From: Amoebidium appalachense
Taxonomy: Eukaryota; Ichthyosporea
Assembly (NCBI GenBank): GCA_963693365.1
Contig: CAVNZM010000001.1
Coordinates: 620,001-684,000, forward strand
Direction of reading: 5' to 3'
DNA length: 64,000 nt
Shown: one piece after another, positions 58,235-64,000 of the stretch
Layout: every line of letters begins with the position of its first letter
Position numbering within the stretch: position 1 is the stretch's first letter
Translations under genes and position numbers: made by a program
The notes under the pieces: generated by a model
The model's input: the letters and a program-made list of their open reading frames with translations, nothing else
Database searches by the model: none
What the model was told of the DNA's origin: nothing

Positions 58235-58923
58235 TCACTGCATGCTGGTGGGGGGCATGGTGCATTACACGTGTGCCATGCACGGGAAAGCAACAGATGC
58301 AATGGGGGGGGGGGGGGGGACGGGGGGGGGGGGGTCTTTGCGGTGTAAAATTGTTTGCGCGATAATTCGCTGCATGCCAAAACAGTGGGTGTAAGCCCCC
58401 CTAAGCCGTAGGAAGGTTGTGGTCGTGCATGCTGGTGGGGGGCATGGTGCACTACACGTATACCATGCACGGGAAAGCAACAGATGCACTGGGGGGGATG
58501 GACGGGGGGGGTCTTTGGGGTGTAAAATTGTTTGCGCGATAATTCGCTGCATGCCAAAACAGTGGGTGCAAGCCCCCCTAAGCCGTAGGAAGGTTGTGGT
58601 CGTGCATGCTGGTGGGGGGAATGGTGCACTACACGTATACCATGCACGGGAAAGCAACAGATGCACTGGGGGGGATGGACGGGGGGGGTCTTTGCGGTGT
58701 AAAATTGTTTGCGCGATAATTCGCTGCATGCCAAAACAGTGGGTGCAAGCCCCCCTAAGCCGTAGGAAGGTTGTGGTCGTGCATGCTGGTGGGGGGCATG
58801 GTGCACTACACGTATACCATGCACGGGAAAGCAACAGATGCACTGGGGGGGATGGACGGGGGGGGTCTTTGCGGTGTAAAATTGTTTGCGCGATAATTCG
58901 CTGCATGCCAAAACAGTGGGTGC
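58235..58923 (+). repeat. 177-bp tandem array, about four units
   Basis: GGTGTAAAATTGTTTGCGCG recurs at 58342, 58519, 58696 and 58873. Each unit contains GTGCATGCTGGTGGGGGG and CCATGCACGGGAAAGC. At 58923 the array joins a 183-bp unit in mid-unit (GGGTGCAACGTTGTG). Confidence 0.95.
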
Positions 58924-59275
58924 AACGTTGTGTTTTTTTCGTGTGACCCTCGCACTCCAGGGGCACATTCCCCATCCCCCCCATAAACTGTGTGGTAACT
59001 TTCTCGTGCTAGAAGCTGTTCTGTGGGTAGTTATTGAAAAAACCAATAATGTGTAAGCAACGCATGTACATATACTATGCTACAAGGGGGGTTCTATTCG
59101 AGCTACAACCGTGTGTTTTTTTCGTGTGACCCTCGTACTCCAGGGGCACATTCCCCATCCCCCCCATAAACTGTGTGGTAAATTTCTCGTGCTAGAAGCT
59201 GTTCTGTGGGTAGTTATTGAAAAAACCAATAATGTGTAAGCAACACATGTACATATACTATGCTACAAGGGGGGA
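58924..59275 (+). repeat. Two 183-bp units in plus orientation
   Basis: They have the same unit and orientation as 42060-43565, but are opposite to the array at 60770-62440 only 1.5 kb away. They therefore form a second, inner inverted pair. Confidence 0.9.
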
Positions 59276-59279
59276 CGTG

Positions 59280-59311
<32 letters not shown>

Positions 59312-59522
59312 CGTAGTGGGAAGGAGGGAAGACAGGGGGGTTGGGGGGGGGGGGGCGGGGGTTGGGGGGGGGGGGGGGCGGCAGACACGTACGTTCTGTA
59401 ACGCTCCTTCATCTCGTTGAGTGAGTCCTTTTTTATAATGTATTTCCGTTTATATATTTACACATAATCGCCACATGCATTTACCGGTGCGCCATGATAA
59501 ACACATGGCCGGCTTATCATTG

Positions 59523-59568
<46 letters not shown>

Positions 59569-59649
59569 CATTCGATACCGTCCAATCTTGCTCTTCCCAA
59601 GGCATCCACATGCTCGCACACAATGCAGAAACATGCACTCACACACACG

Positions 59650-59689
<40 letters not shown>

Positions 59690-59890
59690 ACACACACACA
59701 AACACACAACACACACACACACACATACAGAGAGACACACACACATATGCACACACACGGTGCATTTCCTCCCCTCCCATTCCCTCTCCACAGAGCACAC
59801 ACACACACACACGTGCACACATGCACACACATGGTGCATCCCCCCCCCCCCCCTTCCCTCTCAACCGAGCACATACACACACACATACAT

Positions 59891-59925
<35 letters not shown>

Positions 59926-60655
59926 CACACATGCACACATGCACGGACACGAATCCCCCCCTTCCCCTTCCCTCTCCACCGAGCACATGCACACATGCAC
60001 AGACATGCACACACACACACACACCACACACGACGCACACAGACATGCACACACACACAAACACACAACACACACACACACACATACACACAGACACACA
60101 CACACACACACACACACATACATGCACACACACGGTGCATTTCCCCCCTCCCCTTCCCTCTCCACAGAGCACACACACACACACGTGCACACATGCACAC
60201 ACACGGTGCATCCCCCTTCTCCCCCCCTGCCCTTTCAACTGAGCACATACACACACACAGACATGCACACACACACAACATACACAGACATCCACACATC
60301 AGACACAGACACGCATACACACACACACACAGGCACACACACACACATGCACATATGCACACACAGACACACACACATGCACATGCACACTCACATATGC
60401 ACACACACACACACACGCAAACACACACACACACACACACATACAGATATGCACACACACACACTGTCTCTCTCTCTTTTCTCCCTCCCTCCCACCCTCC
60501 CTCCCCCCTCCCCCCTCCCTCCCTCCCTCCCAACCATCCCTCCCTCCCTCCCTCCGTCCCTCCCTCCGTCCCTCCCTCCCCCCTCCCTCCCTCCCTCCCA
60601 ACCATCCCTCCCTCCCTCCCCCCGTCCCTCCCTCCCTCCGTCCCTCCCTCCCTCC

Positions 60656-60697
<42 letters not shown>

Positions 60698-60769
60698 CAC
60701 ACACACACATGCACATGCACATGCACATGCACCCCTTGTAGCATAGAACCCCCCTTGTAGCATAGTATA

Positions 60770-62440
60770 TGTACATATGTTACCTAGACATTATTGGGTT
60801 TTCAATAACTACCCACAGAACAGCCTCTAGCACGAGACATTTACCACAAAGTTTATGGGGGGGATGGTAAATGTGCCCCTGGAGTACGAGGGTCACACGA
60901 AAAAAACACAACGTTGTAGCTCGTATAGAACCCCCCTTGTAGCATAGTATATGTCCATGTGTTACCTCAGTAGACATTTTTGGTTTTTTCAATAACTACC
61001 AACAGAACAGCCTCTAGCACGAGAAATTTACCACAAAGTTTATGGGGGGGATGGGGAATGTGCCCCTGGAGTACGAGGGTCACACAAAAAAAAACACAAC
61101 GTTGTAGCTCGTATAGAACCCCCCTTAAAGCATAGAATATGTACATATGTTACCTAGACATTATTGGTTTTTCAATAACTACCCACAGAATAGCCTCTAG
61201 CACGAGAACTTTACCACACAGTTTGTGGGGGGGATGGTGAATGTGCCCCTGGAGTACGAGGGTCACACGAAAAAAACACAATGTTGTAGCTCGTATAGAA
61301 CCCCCCTTGTAGCATAGTATATGTCCATGTGTTACCTAGACATTTTTGGTTTTTTCAATAACTACCCACAGAACAGCTTCTAGCACGAGAAATTTACCAC
61401 ACAGTTTATGGGGGGGATGGGGAATGTGCCCCCCTGGAGTACGAGGGTCACACGAAAAAAACACAACGTTGTAGCTCGAATAGAACCCCCCTTGTAGCAT
61501 AGTATATGTACATGTGTTGCTTACACATTATTGGTTTTTTCAATAACTACCCACAGAACAGCTTCTAGCACGAGAACTTTACCACACAGTTTATGGGGGG
61601 GATGGGGAATGTGCCCCTGGAGTACGAGGGTCACACGAAAAAAACACAACGTTGTAGCTCGAATAGAACCCCCCTTGTAGCATAGTATATGTACATGCGT
61701 TGCTTACACATTATTGGTTTTTTCAATAACTACCCACAGAACAGCTTCTAGCACGAGAAAGTTACCACACAGTTTATGGGGGGGATGGGGAATGTGCCCC
61801 TGGAGTGCGAGGGTCACACGAAAAAAACACAACGTTGTAGCTCGAATAGAACCCCCCTTGTAGCATAGTATATGTACATGTGTTGCTTACACATTAAGTT
61901 GGTTTTTTCAATATCTACCCACAGAACAGCTTCTAGCACGAAACATTTACCACAAAGTTTATGGGGGGGATGGGGAATGTGCCCCTGGAGTACGAGGGTC
62001 ACACAAAAAAAAACACAACGTTGTAGCTCGTATAGAACCCCCCTTGTAGCATAGAATATGTAGATATGTTACCTAGACATTATTGGTTTTTCAATAACTA
62101 CCCACAGAATAGCCTCTAGCACGAGAAAGTTACCACACAGTTTATGGGGGGGATGGGGAATGTGCCCCTGGAGTGCGAGGGTCACACGAAAAAAACACAA
62201 CGTTGTAGCTCGTATAGAACCCCCCTTGTGGCATAGTATATGTACATATGTTACTTGCACATTATTGGTTTTTTTCAATAACTACCCACAGAACAGCTTC
62301 TGGAACGAGAAATTTACCACAAAATTTATGGGGGGGATGGTGAGTGTGCCTCTGGAGTACGAGGGTCACCCGAAAAAAACACAACATTGTAGCCCGGATT
62401 GAAACCTCCTTTGTACCATGTACATCATATATCATGCAGC
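60770..62440 (-). repeat. 183-bp tandem array, nine units (right arm)
   Basis: GTACGAGGGTCAC or GTGCGAGGGTCAC recurs nine times between about 60883 and 62360. The left-arm mate has eight units. Confidence 0.93.
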
Positions 62441-62558
62441 ATGTGTTACTTTCGCGTTATTGGTTTCCTAGCACGAGATATTCAGCACACAGTTGGGGTT
62501 GTGGGGGCAGTGTACACCTACAATATCAGGGGTACCGCGTGGCAAAAACACCCCCCCG

Positions 62559-62590
<32 letters not shown>

Positions 62591-63728
62591 TCACGCGTGC
62601 GATGGTGCACTAGTTATTACGTCAACTAGGCAGGGTATAGCATCAACGTTATTATATGTGCTGCTGAGTTTCTTTGGTTGTACACCCGTCACCAGTCAAT
62701 TTATTGGTGTTGGCGCCCACCTATGACACCACCTCGGAAGACTGGGGTCACGTGGAGGACACGTAACTATAGTCTGATAGTTGTGACTAAGGGCACCGCT
62801 AAGGGCACCAAGCTGATGCACGCGCGCGCGCGAGCCGAAATCTATTTTTATCTTTTCCCTAATCAGGCGCGGCGGTTACTAAACCGAACTATAGCAAATA
62901 GCAAATAGTGATTGGCTAAACCCAATCCGGTTTGCAATTTTTTGTCCGTTTAAGCCTGTACGCACCGTTGTTTGCTCCATTTCTTTTCCCCCTTCCCGCA
63001 GGTCCGCAGTTCCGCAGGTCCCTTCCCGCAGGTCGCCTGGTCGCAGTTCCCTTCCCGCAGGTCGCCTGGTCACAGGTCCCCTGCGCAGCCACCGTGCTGC
63101 ATGGTTTCGACCATGCTGCATGCTGAACACGGCCATCTGGTGTTTCTAGATGGCCGTGATGCTGAAGCATCTTCGCCTAACGGCTGAAAGGCCGTTTGAA
63201 GGTTAGTTTTGTGTTGCCTGCTTTTGTGCATATGGCGTTTGTCTGTCTGGTCTGTGTCCGTGCCTGTGATTATATCTGTGTCTGTGTCTGTGTCTGTGTG
63301 CGTGTGTGTTTATGTGTGTGTGTGTGTGCGTGCGTGTGCGTGTGTTCTGCTGGCTGCAGATGCACGTTGCCTTTTCACGTTCATGAACCAGCGACTGTGG
63401 GCACTACTTTTCCTGTTAGCACTATAGCTATCATCCCCTCCACCAGTCGTTCAAGCTATTTTCTGCTTCTCTAGACTTCATAAGTTTGTGCTTTTGTCTT
63501 TCAGCACAACGTACGCGTGTTTCACATGTTAGCATTTAGTGTTATTCATTCATTCTAACCCCCCCCCCCCCCCCCCCCCCAAACACACACACACAATCAC
63601 TCACTCACTTCCCCACCCACACATACAAAAAAACACACACACCAAAAGCCCCTCCCATCCCCCCCCCCTCCCCCCCTCCCCCCCCCCTTCCAAAAAACTG
63701 TCAAATGCCTCCATGCCCACCAACACAG

Positions 63729-64000
63729 ATGTTCCAGGTTGCCCCTGTCAATGCCGCCGACCCCGACAAGTTGGCAGACCAGGTTAGGTGCCGCAAGAAG
63801 ACGTGGGAGGGGTGGTTGGTGGAGGTTCAAGTTGAGTGCAACAACCATCCCTGTGGCCACATGTACAGCGTCGATCCGGTGAGGGGCAACCCATGGGGCA
63901 ACTCCGCCCTTCACCGCATCATGTGCATGTGACAGTCCCCCATCAACGGCTCCTACATCAAGAACCGCCTCAGCAGCTTCAAGACACTAAACGTTTGTGC
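63729..64000 (+). pseudogene. Gene X, E3 copy, exon X1 with in-frame stop
   Basis: It starts after CACAG with ATG TTC CAG as in E1 and E2 and reads the same protein. After MCM there is a 6-base insertion (TGACAG, from 63930) that adds an in-frame TGA. The exon ends at AAAC/GTTTGT (63992/63993); X2 and X3 would lie outside. Because TGACAG ends in CAG, a changed splice site is an alternative to plain loss. Confidence 0.7.

Larger units (their letters stand above)
50749..64000 (-). mobile_element. Large DNA transposon E3, left end visible, right end outside
   Basis: The left terminus CAATCAGCAAAC followed by CCCCCCGGGG resembles the E1 terminus (CATCAGCAATCTCCACC followed by GGGG) with one extra A. 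The interior shares, in inverted order, the 183-bp array, the microsatellite block and gene X with E1, and it has the fuller gene T plus a gene Z. If its length follows E1, the missing end lies about 2.5 kb beyond the window. The assignment of everything to a single element is an inference. Confidence 0.6.
59393..64000 (-). repeat. Right arm of a large inverted repeat (mate of about 40501-45022)
   Basis: The whole segment is the reverse complement of the left arm: candidate exon, microsatellite block, 183-bp array, the G+C-rich CTGCGGGAAGG repeats, hairpins, microsatellites and gene X exon X1, in mirrored order. Differences are mostly tract lengths, one extra 183-bp unit and scattered substitutions. 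The arm continues past the window end. Confidence 0.93.

Overview
The window looks like nuclear DNA of a unicellular eukaryote that I cannot place firmly (protist or alga; an ichthyosporean-like organism is one possibility). The evidence is one intron-rich host gene, a LINE and a SINE, many Ty1/copia retrotransposon pieces, dense (CA)n and poly-G tracts, and an A+T-rich block of mitochondrial type. Almost everything right of 3.2 kb is mobile or repeated DNA.

Region by region. 1-3195: the 3' part of a plant-type PLP-dependent serine/histidine decarboxylase gene in six exons, broken by a deletion that removes the active-site lysine and by a stop codon. 3768-6281: a solo LTR, then the 3' half of a LINE reverse-transcriptase ORF into which a 590-bp SINE has inserted with a perfect 13-bp target duplication. 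6282-9710: no gene, only long homopolymer and dinucleotide tracts. 9711-18703: a mitochondrial-type island holding about half of an LSU rRNA gene, decayed cox1 pieces, a decayed group II intron reverse transcriptase, several minisatellites and five copies of a GC-rich 35-bp cluster. It may be a NUMT, a linear mitochondrial chromosome or an assembly join. 18704-33387: a nest of copia elements with at least three LTR families (A, B, C), including a solo LTR inside a pol gene.

33388-64000: a nest of large DNA transposons, here called E2, E1 and E3. Two share the terminus CATCAGCAATCTCC and the third has the related CAATCAGCAAAC. E1 (37969-49461, 11.5 kb) is complete: it has inverted termini, a 2-bp duplication (AG), and its removal rejoins a copia gag-pol reading frame exactly. 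These elements carry spliced genes: a transposase-like gene (T) whose visible C-terminal exons resemble Plavaka/CACTA-group transposases, and two unrecognised genes, X and Z, both with Cys/His clusters. They also carry tandem arrays of 177, 183, 188 and 359 bp. E1 and E3 share an inverted segment, so that 40.5-45.0 kb and 59.4-64.0 kb form the two arms of a large palindrome that runs off the window.

How the parts fit: gene T is presumably the mobility gene of the E family, X and Z are candidate accessory proteins, and the subterminal regions, rich in TCGTAA in E1/E2 and GAAYAC in E3, are candidate transposase binding zones. Most individual copies are visibly damaged. E1 gene X and gene Z have the cleanest reading frames.
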